Shown here in pieces: positions 1-8,428 of a stretch of DNA of 25,726 nt (positions are counted from its first letter, which is position 1; each line of letters begins with the position of its first letter). The DNA comes from JBOFDK01 sp051650305 (GTDB lineage: Bacteria > Bacillota > Clostridia > Lachnospirales > Cellulosilyticaceae): the NCBI GenBank assembly GCA_051650305.1, contig JBOFIT010000016.1, positions 1 to 25,726 on the forward strand, in the 5' to 3' direction. Under the pieces are notes generated by a model. That model had not been told where the DNA came from. It saw nothing but the letters and a program-made list of their open reading frames with translations, and did no database searches. A program made the position numbers and the translations under genes.

Positions 1-171
1 GAAGACCTCATTTTATTGCCGTTACATAGAGAAGATTCACCCTATGAAAAGAAGCTTTTATGGCCGTATACGAGACAGAGAAATTATCCACCTAGTGGTG
101 GTGTAACCACTGATTACTTCGATTATCTACTTGTTATTCAAAATGCAGGACCTACAAGACCATTGGAATAG
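1..171 (+). CDS. C-terminal end of an unidentified protein (5' partial)
   Basis: Frame 1 is open from the first base to a TAG at 169-171 and gives the last 56 residues of a protein. The fragment is rich in aromatic residues, proline and charged residues (it ends NAGPTRPLE) and shows no motif I recognise. It is followed by 135 bases holding the metG promoter, so it belongs to a separate upstream unit on the same strand. I see no strong terminator directly after it. The upstream sequence would be needed to name it. Confidence 0.6.
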   Translation, partial: EDLILLPLHREDSPYEKKLLWPYTRQRNYPPSGGVTTDYFDYLLVIQNAGPTRPLE

Positions 172-235
172 TAAGCTAAAAAAGTAGTTATACTATGAAA
201 TAAGACATTTGGGCCGTATAAATACCAAAACTTTG

Positions 236-264
236 TTGTCATAACGCGTTTTTAAAACTATAAT
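236..264 (+). promoter_or_regulatory. SigA-type promoter of metG
   Basis: TTGTCA (236-241) and TATAAT (259-264) are separated by exactly 17 bases. This is one mismatch from the vegetative consensus. The expected transcription start is near 271, which leaves a leader of about 36 bases with AAGGAGG at 291-297. Confidence 0.75.
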
Positions 265-306
265 AGAAATAGACTTTTTTAAACAATACTAAGGAGGAGT
301 GGCAAA

Positions 307-2262
307 ATGAGTAAACCAACTTACTACATTACAACACCTATTTATTATCCAAGTAATAAATTACACATCGGACATTCGTATACAACAGTGGCAGCAGATG
401 CCATGTCAAGATATAAAAGACTTCGTGGGTATGATGTAATGTTCCTTACAGGAACAGATGAGCACGGCCAAAAGATTGAGAGACGTGCATCAGAAGAGAG
501 CGTAACACCACAACAATTCGTAGACAACATCGTAGACTGGATCAAAGACCTCTGGAAGACGATGGACATTAGCTACGATAAATTCATCCGTACAACAGAT
601 GAGGAACATAAAGCAACTGTTCAAAGAATCTTTAAGCAACTTTATGATCAAGGTGATATCTATAAGAGTGAGTACGCAGGTAAGTACTGTACACCATGTG
701 AGACATTCTTCACAGACCACCAATTAGTAGATGGCAAATGCCCAGACTGTGGTCGTGCAGTAGAAGAAGTAAAAGAAGAATCATACTTCTTCAAGCTTTC
801 AAAATACCAAGATAGACTCATCCAGTACATCGAAGAGCATCCAGAATTCATCCAACCAACAACAAGACAAAACGAAATGCTTAATAACTTCCTTCGTCCA
901 GGTCTTGAAGACTTATGTGTATCTCGTACATCATTCAAATGGGGTGTACCAGTAGAGTTCGATCCAGGTCACGTAGTATACGTATGGATTGATGCTTTAT
1001 CAAACTACATCTCTGCATTAGGTTATGGCACAGAGAATGATGAAATGTACCAAAAATACTGGCCAGCACAAGTACACCTTGTAGGTAAGGAAATCGTACG
1101 TTTCCATACAATTATTTGGCCAGCACTTCTTATGGCACTAGACCTTCCACTTCCAAAGCAAGTATTCGGTCACGGATGGCTTGTAATCGATGGTGGAAAG
1201 ATGAGTAAATCTAAAGGGAATGTAGTAGACCCAAGTGTACTTGTAGGTCGCTATGGTAGCGATGCTATTCGTTACTTCCTACTTCGTGAGATTGCATTCG
1301 GTCAAGATGGTAACTTCACAAACGAAGCACTTATCTCTCGTATCAATTCAGACCTTGCAAATGACCTTGGTAACTTAACCTCTCGTACAGTAGCGATGAT
1401 TGAGAAGTACTTCGAAGGTGGCGTACTTCAAGCTGACCAAGAAGCTACAGAGTTTGATGCTGATGTACAACAATTAGTAGCAGCACAAACAGTAAAAGTA
1501 GAAGAGTACATGGAGAAACTCTTCTTTAATAATGCTCTTGAAGAAATCTGGGTTATCATTAGAAGACTTAACAAATACATTGATGAGACAATGCCTTGGG
1601 TACTTGCAAAAGATGAAGCAAACAAAGCAAAACTTGCAAATGTGCTTTACACACTTGCAGAAGGTCTTCGTATCATAAGTATCATGGTAGAGCCATTCAT
1701 GCCACAAACGCCAGAGAAGATCTGGGAGCAAATCGGCGTGGTACGTGGTGAGTTAACAGCATGGGATAGCATCCATACATGGGGTGTATTACCTAGAGAT
1801 ACAAAAGCACAAAAAGGCATCAATATGTTCCCTCGTATTGATAAAGATAAAGAGCTTGCAGAGCTTGAAGCAGAGATGAAAGCTACACAAGCTGCAGCAG
1901 CTCCAAAAGAAGAAAAACCAGCTAAGCCAAAGAAAGAAGAAATCACAATTGATGACTTCTCAAAAGTAGAGCTTAAGATTGGTGAAGTTATCGAATGTGA
2001 GCCAGTACCAAAAGCAAACAAACTTTTAGTATCTAAGATTCGCATCGGTGATGAAGTGAGACAAATCGTATCGGGCATCGCACAATACTACAAGCCAGAA
2101 GAGTTCGTAGGCAAAAAAGTAGTGGTTGTGACAAATCTTAAACCAGTAAAATTACGTGGTATCCTTTCAGAAGGTATGGTACTTTGTGCATCAGATGATG
2201 AAGGCAACTTAGTAGCAGTAGGTCCACTTGGTGAAATGGTTCACGGTGCAGACGTAAAATAA
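307..2262 (+). CDS. metG: methionyl-tRNA synthetase with C-terminal tRNA-binding domain
   Basis: This is the class I aminoacyl-tRNA synthetase that charges tRNA-Met with methionine in the cytoplasm. The HIGH signature is exact at residues 20-23 and KMSKS lies at 298-302. Four zinc-ligand cysteines form two CxxC pairs at 128/131 and 145/148, the one-knuckle form. After the catalytic core and the helical anticodon-binding region, a Lys/Pro/Ala/Glu linker near residues 520-545 leads to a Trbp111-like OB-fold domain (VELKIGEV, LKPVKLRG) of the kind used for dimerisation and tRNA binding. The 651-residue length is normal for this form. AAGGAGG nine bases before the ATG fixes the start. It is a single-gene unit with its own promoter and terminator. 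Leucine is mostly CTT here, which matters for the tRNA-Leu(AAG) further on. Confidence 0.98.
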   Translation: MSKPTYYITTPIYYPSNKLHIGHSYTTVAADAMSRYKRLRGYDVMFLTGTDEHGQKIERRASEESVTPQQFVDNIVDWIKDLWKTMDISYDKFIRTTDEEHKATVQRIFKQLYDQGDIYKSEYAGKYCTPCETFFTDHQLVDGKCPDCGRAVEEVKEESYFFKLSKYQDRLIQYIEEHPEFIQPTTRQNEMLNNFLRPGLEDLCVSRTSFKWGVPVEFDPGHVVYVWIDALSNYISALGYGTENDEMYQKYWPAQVHLVGKEIVRFHTIIWPALLMALDLPLPKQVFGHGWLVIDGGKMSKSKGNVVDPSVLVGRYGSDAIRYFLLREIAFGQDGNFTNEALISRINSDLANDLGNLTSRTVAMIEKYFEGGVLQADQEATEFDADVQQLVAAQTVKVEEYMEKLFFNNALEEIWVIIRRLNKYIDETMPWVLAKDEANKAKLANVLYTLAEGLRIISIMVEPFMPQTPEKIWEQIGVVRGELTAWDSIHTWGVLPRDTKAQKGINMFPRIDKDKELAELEAEMKATQAAAAPKEEKPAKPKKEEITIDDFSKVELKIGEVIECEPVPKANKLLVSKIRIGDEVRQIVSGIAQYYKPEEFVGKKVVVVTNLKPVKLRGILSEGMVLCASDDEGNLVAVGPLGEMVHGADVK

Positions 2263-2270
2263 CACAAAGA

Positions 2271-2303
2271 AAAAGAGCCAGGATATCAATCTTGGCTCTT
2301 TTT
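2271..2303. terminator. bidirectional terminator between metG and the GH18 gene
   Basis: AAAAGAGCCA (2271-2280) pairs perfectly with TGGCTCTTTT (2293-2302). There is a T run on the plus side and an A run at the 5' side, so it can serve both convergent genes. The minus-strand stop codon begins at 2308 and ends at 2306. Confidence 0.85.
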
Positions 2304-2305
2304 AA

Positions 2306-3709
2306 CTATTTACCGTAGTATGCTTTTGAAAGGACTTTCTCAAGTTCACTAGGATCATTCATAGCAAGGTACATGGAATTGATAAGGATATTTGCCTGGT
2401 CCATGCCGGCTTGCCAACCGAACATACCAGCTAAACAATTTTGGTCGATATATTGGCCTTTAAAGTAGATAGAAAGGGCATTGTCAAAGCTTAAGAAGAA
2501 GTTGCCGTATTTATCAACGATATAAGGTGCCTTGGCGACGTTATCCCATTTGACTTTATAGCCACCTTTATTAATATAAGACTTTCGGATTTCATCAAAG
2601 GTTTTAGTGACTTTAGCCCCGTTACGTCCGTAGAAGCCAATACCCATTAAGATTTTTTCAGGTGGCATACCAGCTTCGATGAGATTTTGAATATAGAGGT
2701 CAGTGCTAATATTATTAAGTGCTAAATCTGAATTGTAGAGGTTAGATTGATGTTTAGCTCCTTGAGCGCCTGTGGCACCAGCGGTAAAGTCATAGCTCAT
2801 GACGTTAAAGTAATCTATGATAGGTGCGATCCCTGCGATATCTACATTTTTGATATAGGCATTGTCACCAATACCAGCGACACTAATCCAAGCATCAGGG
2901 CCTAGTACTTCGCGTAAGGCTTGGAGAAGAAGTGTGAAGTTTTCACGGTCTTCAGGGCGAGATTTGATGCCAGAGGCACTACTGCCAGGGTATTCCCAGT
3001 CAATGTCGACGCCATCTAAATCATACTCATCAACCCATTTTTTTACCTCTCGGGCAAAATCATAACGAGATTTAGGCGTAAGGGCTGCATCAGAGAATCC
3101 ATCATTACCCCAACCACCGATAGCCATGATGACATCTAAGTTAGGATTAGCATAACGGAGGTCAGCTAGGTCTTGGAGGTATTTTTCAGAGTATACTTCA
3201 AGGGTACCGCCTGGTTGGATAAGTGCAAAAGCATAAATTAAGAAATCATTGAGAAGCGGATCCACATTTTTAGGGTTACCAAGTACATATTCGCCGACTA
3301 ATTTTTCATAATTAGGACAATTAGGATTGGTAGGTTGATTAGAGACACCTTGAATTTCAGGTCTGTAACTTGTTTGTAAGGAATCTAAAATATGTTGGAT
3401 ATTACTTTCGGAAATAGGGGTGCCTGGGGTATTGTGAAGTACTGCGCGAACTGTATAAGTAGGGTCTATAATGTAAATGCTAGTATTTGACGTAGAACTT
3501 TTGGTTGTTAGAACTTCTATATTTTGAGTAGCAAGTGTACGATAATATGCAGCTAAATTAGATGAAGTAGAACGCATAGTGTTAGGACAAGCACATACGA
3601 CAACCCATTTATTAGAGATGTCGTAGAGTTGTACAACCCCATGACTACTTATTCCACGAATATTAGATATTTTATGACCGAGCATTGGAAAACGTGGCAT
3701 GTAAAACAA
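2306..3709 (-). CDS. CotE-like spore protein: degenerate peroxiredoxin domain fused to a GH18 chitinase-like domain
   Basis: Residues 130-467 form a glycoside hydrolase family 18 barrel. There is a GGW segment at 198-200 and the DGxDxDxE signature at 232-239 with the catalytic acid E239 intact, so it may cleave beta-1,4 N-acetylglucosamine polymers such as chitin or peptidoglycan. Residues 1-115 have the shape of a peroxiredoxin: KWVVVCACP resembles KWVVLFSHP, NLAAYY resembles ELAAFA, then IIDPTYTVRAV and a final helix ending in SLQ. The position of the peroxidatic cysteine holds Thr48/Ser49 instead. C. difficile CotE, a spore coat protein, has the same peroxiredoxin-chitinase order but is longer (about 710 aa). 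There is no signal peptide, as expected for coat proteins made in the mother cell. The start follows AAAGGAG. The coat assignment is inference from architecture; hydrolase activity is likely. Confidence 0.8.
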   Translation of the reverse strand: MFYMPRFPMLGHKISNIRGISSHGVVQLYDISNKWVVVCACPNTMRSTSSNLAAYYRTLATQNIEVLTTKSSTSNTSIYIIDPTYTVRAVLHNTPGTPISESNIQHILDSLQTSYRPEIQGVSNQPTNPNCPNYEKLVGEYVLGNPKNVDPLLNDFLIYAFALIQPGGTLEVYSEKYLQDLADLRYANPNLDVIMAIGGWGNDGFSDAALTPKSRYDFAREVKKWVDEYDLDGVDIDWEYPGSSASGIKSRPEDRENFTLLLQALREVLGPDAWISVAGIGDNAYIKNVDIAGIAPIIDYFNVMSYDFTAGATGAQGAKHQSNLYNSDLALNNISTDLYIQNLIEAGMPPEKILMGIGFYGRNGAKVTKTFDEIRKSYINKGGYKVKWDNVAKAPYIVDKYGNFFLSFDNALSIYFKGQYIDQNCLAGMFGWQAGMDQANILINSMYLAMNDPSELEKVLSKAYYGK

Positions 3710-3733
3710 CTCCTTTAGATATAGATATATACC

Positions 3734-3762
3734 ATTGTATTTACATATTTTTCCATAAGTGC
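3734..3762 (-). promoter_or_regulatory. possible SigE/SigK-type promoter for the GH18 coat-like gene
   Basis: On the minus strand ATACAAT (3734-3740) resembles the tail of the mother-cell -10 element CATACAnT. An AC dinucleotide lies about 17 bases upstream (3760-3761). No TTGACA-like -35 is present. The match is weak and mainly of interest because the product looks like a spore coat protein. Confidence 0.3.
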
Positions 3763-3808
3763 AAGTCCTATAGAGAGAATTATAAATAAGTGTAAAAGGA
3801 GTAGTTAA

Positions 3809-3964
3809 ATGAATGATAAAGAACGCAAAAAAAAAGAAGCATTACTTCAAATTCTACAAAAAGGCGTTAAAGATGAAGTTTATAGCCTAAATAAAGAAGC
3901 GAATAAAAGAAAAATAGAAAAACTCAAAAACGAAATAGAAGAATGTCACAAATTAAGTAAATAG
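3809..3964 (+). CDS. small charged helical protein, 51 aa, function unknown
   Basis: An ATG at 3809 preceded by AAAGGAG (3795-3801, 7-base spacing) opens a 51-residue frame ending TAG at 3962-3964. The product is very rich in Lys and Glu, has heptad-like leucine/isoleucine spacing and contains one cysteine (C46). It looks like a single long amphipathic helix. It lies between the divergent GH18 gene and a nucleotidase gene 61 bases downstream. The good ribosome site is the main reason to believe it is translated. I recognise no family. Confidence 0.55.
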   Translation: MNDKERKKKEALLQILQKGVKDEVYSLNKEANKRKIEKLKNEIEECHKLSK

Positions 3965-4025
3965 CTCATAAAATGATAGTAAACCTTAAAATAAGGACAC
4001 TACATGTAAAAAAGAAGGTGAATAG

Positions 4026-4625
4026 ATGGAACATAGAAAACCAGTATTATTAATTGATCAAGATGATGTGCTTGCAGAGTATATTCAAGCCGTCACATTA
4101 ACGTTCAATGAAAAGTATCAGACGGAGTTTACAGAGCAAGATTGTGATAGATGGGACTTAGTATCTGTCTTCGGAGAAGAAATACTAGATATTATGCATG
4201 AGCCTCATTTATTTAAAGAATTAAAACCTGTAGAGGATGCTATTCAGACATTCAAGAGACTTTATGAAAGTGAACTTTTTGAAATGTATATTGTAACGGC
4301 AGCTCAGCCAGGTGTAGTAGAAGCTAAATGTGAGTGGCTAAAAGAACATATGCCATTCTTACCACTGAGACAATTTATCGTTTGTTCGGCTAAAGATATG
4401 ATTAAGGGAGATTATCTATTAGATGATGGGATGCATAATATAGAAGCATTCCAAAAAGCGGGTGGGACTTCTGTTATTTTTAATCGCCCACACAATGCAG
4501 ATGGTGATGAGCAATATGTAAGAATCAATGACTGGCTACAGTTTGAATCTTATATTATCAACGAATGTTATCCTCATTTAGTGAGAGAATACTTTGAATC
4601 AAAAATGAGTGAAATAGCAATTTAG
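4026..4625 (+). CDS. 5'(3')-deoxyribonucleotidase-like HAD phosphatase
   Basis: This is a 199-residue haloacid-dehalogenase-fold protein of the NT5C (5'(3')-deoxyribonucleotidase) type, which would dephosphorylate (deoxy)nucleoside monophosphates. The HAD nucleophile motif is LLIDQDDVLAEY with D11 and D13. A conserved Thr occurs in IVTAAQ, a Lys in SAKDMIKGDYLLDDG near residues 120-134, and the acidic DD pair there supplies the Mg2+ site. Members of this family usually read DxDGV; here the third position is Asp instead of Gly. AAGAAGGTG precedes the ATG. A terminator follows directly, so this gene probably ends its own unit. The substrate cannot be read from sequence. Confidence 0.8.
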   Translation: MEHRKPVLLIDQDDVLAEYIQAVTLTFNEKYQTEFTEQDCDRWDLVSVFGEEILDIMHEPHLFKELKPVEDAIQTFKRLYESELFEMYIVTAAQPGVVEAKCEWLKEHMPFLPLRQFIVCSAKDMIKGDYLLDDGMHNIEAFQKAGGTSVIFNRPHNADGDEQYVRINDWLQFESYIINECYPHLVREYFESKMSEIAI

Positions 4626-4626
4626 A

Positions 4627-4656
4627 AAACACTGCTCCAAATGGAGTGGTGTTTTT
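4627..4656 (+). terminator. intrinsic terminator after the nucleotidase gene
   Basis: An 11-pair stem (AACACTGCTCC with GGAGTGGTGTT, two G-U pairs, loop AAAT) begins just after the stop codon and is followed by TTTTT. Confidence 0.8.
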
Positions 4657-4771
4657 AAGTTTAAGTATAGAGTTAGCATAAAAGGAAAAGATAAACATAA
4701 AAGTATTGGCAGATAGAAAGTTATATGATACCATATGACTATATTTGAATAAATAGATATAGGAGGAGATT

Positions 4772-6994
4772 ATGAAAGAATATAAGATTACAGGGATGAC
4801 CTGTGCGGCATGTTCAAGGGCAGTCGAAAGAACTGTAAAAAAATTAGATGGCGTAACAGAAGCAAGTGTAAATATTGCTACTGAGAAGCTTGTGATACAA
4901 TTTGATGAACAACGTCTTACAGAAGAAGTACTTATTCAAGCTATCGAAAAAGCTGGATATGGCGTAGTACGTGAAGAAGAGAAACAGGATGTAGTAGATG
5001 ATAATCCTTTAAGTAAACTCAAGTGGCGATTCATTATATCGTTAGTATTTTTAATTCCACTTTTTATTATAAGTATGGGGCATATGGTAGGTATGCCACT
5101 ACCACGGATTATTGATCCGATGCACGAACCGCTTAACTATGCGCTTATTCAATTTGTACTAACCACACCTATCCTAATCGTAGGGTATCCTTTCTTTAAT
5201 AAAGGTCTTAAAGCACTTATAAAGCGTATGCCAAATATGGATTCTTTAGTAGCTATAGGGACTTTGGCTGCGTATATTTATGGTATCTTCGCACTTGTGC
5301 AGATAGGTAGAGGTGAAGTTCATTATGTACATCAACTTTACTTTGAGTCAGCAGGGACTATTTTAGCACTTATCACACTAGGAAAGATGCTAGAAGCTAT
5401 TAGTAAAGGGAAGACATCAAAGGCTATTGAGAACCTTATCAAGCTAGCACCAGATACAGCAATCGTTATAAAAGGTGATGAAGAGGTTCAAGTAAGAGTT
5501 GAAGATTTAAAAATAGATGATATTTTATTTGTACGTCCAGGAGAGCGTGTGCCTTGTGACGGCATTATTATAGAAGGAACGACTTCAATTGATGAGTCTA
5601 TGCTGACAGGAGAGAGTATCCCTGTCAATAAAAGTATAGATGAAAAGGTAATTGGAGGGAGTATTAATCAGACGGGTGCGATTAAATTTAAAGCAACAGG
5701 TGTAGGAAGTAATACTGTTCTTAGCAAAATTGTTAAACTCGTAGAAGATGCACAGGGAAGTAAAGCACCTATCGCAAAAATGGCAGACATTATATCAGGG
5801 TACTTTGTACCAGCAGTTATCTTACTTGCTATTTTGGCAAGTATCGCATGGGTATTTGCAGGAGAAAGCTTTGTTTTTGTGCTGACCATATTTATCTCCG
5901 TACTTGTCATAGCGTGTCCATGTGCATTAGGACTGGCTACACCAACGGCTATCATGGTAGCCACAGGGAAAGGTGCCGAAAATGGTATACTCATTAAGAG
6001 TGGAGAGGCTTTAGAGATTGCACATAAGGTAGATGTTGTTATATTAGATAAGACAGGTACTGTGACAGAAGGTAAACCACGTGTAACAGATGTATATCCA
6101 CTTCAGCATTATACAAAAGAACAAGTGACCCAGTATATCGCTAGTGGCGAGAAAAATTCAGAGCATCCTCTAGCAAAAGCAATTGTAGAACACGCAAAAG
6201 AATTAGATGTAGCCTTACTTACAGTAGAGGATTTTGACTCTGTAACAGGACATGGTATATACTATAAATTAAAAGATATGCAAGAAAGTTTTTATCTAGG
6301 AAATACAAAATTAATGCAAGAAAAAGGTATCATCGTAGATGATGCGGTTACTATCTTTGATAGCCTAGCGGCTGAAGGAAAGACACCGATGTATGTAGGG
6401 TATGGAAAAGACCTTATAGGTATTATCGCAGTAGCTGATACCATAAAAGCTACTAGCAAAGATGCCATAGCAAAAATGCAGCAGCTTGGATTAGAGGTAG
6501 TCATGCTTACAGGTGACCATCGTAAAACGGCAGAAGCTATCGGTAAGCAAGTAAATGTAGACCGCGTGGTATCAGAAGTATTGCCACATGATAAAGCGGC
6601 TGTTGTAGAAGAGTACAAAGCACAAGGTAAAAAAGTAGCAATGGTTGGGGATGGTATCAATGATGCACCTGCTCTTGTAAGTGCAGATGTAGGTATTGCC
6701 ATTGGATCAGGAACAGATGTAGCTATTGAATCAGCAGATATCGTACTAATGCATAGTGATTTAATGGATGTGCCATTAGCCATTGACTTAAGCAAAAAAA
6801 CTATACGTAACATCAAACAAAATCTATTCTGGGCATTTGGATACAATACACTGGGGATTCCAGTAGCCATGGGATTACTTCACTTATTTGGAGGGCCTCT
6901 CTTAGACCCTATGTTTGCAGCAGCAGCCATGAGTTTAAGTTCAGTATCTGTTGTTCTAAATGCACTAAGATTAAAAGCTTATAAAATGAAATAA
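4772..6994 (+). CDS. copA: Cu(+)-exporting P1B-type ATPase
   Basis: This is an integral membrane heavy-metal ATPase that pumps cuprous ion out of the cytoplasm. It has one N-terminal HMA domain with the metal-binding GMTCAAC motif (C11, C14). The actuator TGES is at residues 279-282, the intramembrane CPC at 382-384 and the phosphorylation motif DKTGT at 426-430, followed by TGD and GDGINDAP in the nucleotide-binding part. The last two membrane helices carry YN and MSLSS, the pattern of copper rather than zinc or cadmium pumps. Eight membrane spans and 740 residues are normal. AGGAGG lies seven bases before the ATG. copZ follows after 31 bases. No csoR or copY gene is next to it, so copper control must come from elsewhere. 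Confidence 0.96.
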   Translation: MKEYKITGMTCAACSRAVERTVKKLDGVTEASVNIATEKLVIQFDEQRLTEEVLIQAIEKAGYGVVREEEKQDVVDDNPLSKLKWRFIISLVFLIPLFIISMGHMVGMPLPRIIDPMHEPLNYALIQFVLTTPILIVGYPFFNKGLKALIKRMPNMDSLVAIGTLAAYIYGIFALVQIGRGEVHYVHQLYFESAGTILALITLGKMLEAISKGKTSKAIENLIKLAPDTAIVIKGDEEVQVRVEDLKIDDILFVRPGERVPCDGIIIEGTTSIDESMLTGESIPVNKSIDEKVIGGSINQTGAIKFKATGVGSNTVLSKIVKLVEDAQGSKAPIAKMADIISGYFVPAVILLAILASIAWVFAGESFVFVLTIFISVLVIACPCALGLATPTAIMVATGKGAENGILIKSGEALEIAHKVDVVILDKTGTVTEGKPRVTDVYPLQHYTKEQVTQYIASGEKNSEHPLAKAIVEHAKELDVALLTVEDFDSVTGHGIYYKLKDMQESFYLGNTKLMQEKGIIVDDAVTIFDSLAAEGKTPMYVGYGKDLIGIIAVADTIKATSKDAIAKMQQLGLEVVMLTGDHRKTAEAIGKQVNVDRVVSEVLPHDKAAVVEEYKAQGKKVAMVGDGINDAPALVSADVGIAIGSGTDVAIESADIVLMHSDLMDVPLAIDLSKKTIRNIKQNLFWAFGYNTLGIPVAMGLLHLFGGPLLDPMFAAAAMSLSSVSVVLNALRLKAYKMK

Positions 6995-7025
6995 TTCATA
7001 ATAGAGAAGGAAGAGGTAGAGAATA

Positions 7026-7223
7026 ATGATTATTAAAATTGATGGAATGAGCTGTATGCACTGTGTAAAACACGTAAAAGAAGCATTAGAAGAATTAGCA
7101 GGTGTAACAAAAGTAGAAGTAAGCTTAGAAGCAAAAGAAGCGACAGTAGAAGGCGAAGTATCAGAAGCAGCAGTACGTGAGGCAATTGACGAAGTAGGGT
7201 ATGATATTATAGAGATAAGATAA
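7026..7223 (+). CDS. copZ: copper chaperone CopZ (HMA domain)
   Basis: This is a 65-residue single HMA domain with the GMSCMHC metal site (C10, C13). It ends with the beta-strand VGYDIIEIR typical of this ferredoxin-like fold. CopZ binds Cu(I) in the cytoplasm and passes it to the matching HMA domain or transport site of CopA, encoded 31 bases upstream. Its Met-x-Cys-x-x-Cys site contains a His between the cysteines (CMHC), where CopA has CAAC. It is followed after only 12 bases by tatD with no terminator between, so it should be cotranscribed with both neighbours. Confidence 0.95.
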   Translation: MIIKIDGMSCMHCVKHVKEALEELAGVTKVEVSLEAKEATVEGEVSEAAVREAIDEVGYDIIEIR

Positions 7224-7235
7224 GAGGGATAAGCT

Positions 7236-7994
7236 ATGTATTTCGATTCACATGCACATTATAATGATGAAGCTTTTGATGAAGATAGAGATATACTCTT
7301 AGCATCATTAAAAGATAAAGGTGTAGACTGGGTAGTCAATGCTGGGGCGGATATGGAATCTTCAGATGCTAGCATCAAATTAGCAGAGCAGTATGATTTC
7401 ATTTATGCATCAGTAGGTGTTCACCCTCATGATGTTAAAGATATGACGGAAGAAGACCTAGTCAAATTAAAAGAGTGGGCAGCACATCCTAAGGTAAAAG
7501 CAATAGGAGAGATTGGCTTAGATTTTTACTATAACCATTCAGAAGAAGAACAGCAAGTTTTTTGGTTTCAAAAGCAGCTAAAATTAGCGAAAGAACTTGA
7601 AATGCCAGTTATTATTCATAGCAGAGATGCATCCCAGCAGACTTTTGATATGATTCAAGCAAGTGGCATTAAAGAAGGCGTTATCCATTGCTTTTCAGGA
7701 AGCAAGGAATTAGCCAAAGAATATGTAAAAAGAGGTTTTTATATCGGTATTGGCGGTGCACTTACTTTTAAAAACGCAAAGAAAACTGTTGAAGTAGTAG
7801 AGAGTATTCCTGTTGAAGCTATTCTTATCGAGACGGATTGCCCTTATTTAACACCTGTTCCTCATAGAGGAAAGCGCAATGATTCTACGTATCTTTTACA
7901 TGTAGTAGAGAAAATTGCCGAAATTAAAGGTGTTTCGGTGCAAGAAATTGCAGATATAAGCTCAGAAAATGCAAAAAAATTATTTAGAATATAA
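7236..7994 (+). CDS. tatD: TatD-family metal-dependent deoxyribonuclease
   Basis: This is a TIM-barrel metallohydrolase of the amidohydrolase superfamily (YabD of Bacillus). Metal ligands are all present: HxH at H6/H8, E92 in GEIGLDFY, H128 in IIHSRDA, H151 in IHCFSGS and D201 in ETDCPYLTP. TatD enzymes are 3'-5' DNases acting in DNA repair and turnover. The 252-residue length is normal. In Bacillus this gene sits between metS and yabE; here yabE still follows, but copA and copZ lie directly upstream and probably drive its transcription. A strong terminator follows the stop codon. Confidence 0.95.
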   Translation: MYFDSHAHYNDEAFDEDRDILLASLKDKGVDWVVNAGADMESSDASIKLAEQYDFIYASVGVHPHDVKDMTEEDLVKLKEWAAHPKVKAIGEIGLDFYYNHSEEEQQVFWFQKQLKLAKELEMPVIIHSRDASQQTFDMIQASGIKEGVIHCFSGSKELAKEYVKRGFYIGIGGALTFKNAKKTVEVVESIPVEAILIETDCPYLTPVPHRGKRNDSTYLLHVVEKIAEIKGVSVQEIADISSENAKKLFRI

Positions 7995-7995
7995 G

Positions 7996-8034
7996 AAAAG
8001 CCCCAGTTTATAAAGCATAAACTGGGGCTTTTTG
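7996..8034 (+). terminator. strong intrinsic terminator of the copA-copZ-tatD unit
   Basis: A perfect 16-pair stem (AAAAGCCCCAGTTTAT and its complement) with a five-base loop is followed by TTTT. It sits immediately after the tatD stop. Confidence 0.93.
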
Positions 8035-8040
8035 TAAAAA

Positions 8041-8360
8041 CAAATAAAATTAAAAAGTATAGTATTAGTAAACATGAGGTGTACTAATAGTATTTGTAAA
8101 TGAAGAATTAAAAATGTACTTATGTGAATAAAAAACACAAAAAAGGGAAAAAATTTATACATAAATAAAAAAATAACTAAAACATGTATCACTTTCTGAA
8201 AATTTGCATATAAATGTTATTAAGTAAATGTTACACAAATATTAAATAGCAAAATGCATAAAATAAATTAAGAGTGTAGCAAACCCTTGAAAAATGGTGA
8301 TACTTTAAAGAAAAAGGAGTGATTTTATAAGAATTGGTAAAAAAAGTTATTACAAAATAC
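8041..8360. other. AT-rich spacer without a gene
   Basis: This 320-base stretch between the tatD terminator and the yabE promoter is extremely AT-rich and has stops in every frame within short distances. The only regular structure I see is a small inverted repeat, TATTAGTA (8063-8070) and TACTAATA (8082-8089). No RNA gene is recognised. Confidence 0.6.
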
Positions 8361-8389
8361 TTGATTTAGTAAATAGTTTATATTACAAT
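8361..8389 (+). promoter_or_regulatory. SigA-type promoter of the yabE-like gene
   Basis: TTGATT (8361-8366) and TACAAT (8384-8389) have a 17-base spacer. Transcription would start near 8396 and give a leader of about 150 bases. Confidence 0.6.
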
Positions 8390-8398
8390 TTAAATTGT
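8385..8398. promoter_or_regulatory. 14-bp perfect palindrome over the -10 element and start site
   Basis: ACAATTTAAATTGT reads the same on both strands and overlaps the proposed -10 element and +1 of the yabE-like gene. The position is where a dimeric repressor would block RNA polymerase. The binding protein is unknown, and AT-rich context makes chance occurrence possible. Confidence 0.4.
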
Positions 8399-8428
8399 GA
8401 TTTGTAAAAAAGTAAATTCAATTTATTT

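Noticed and set aside
4706..4729. TTGGCA and TATGAT as the copA promoter
   Set aside because: The spacer is only 12 bases, too short for SigA; no better pair was found, so no promoter is called.
8275..8300. TAGCAAACCCTT shared with 16285-16296, reminiscent of a c-di-GMP riboswitch GCAAACC segment
   Set aside because: A 12-base match is expected by chance in 25 kb of AT-rich DNA, and the other conserved parts of the riboswitch are absent at both sites.
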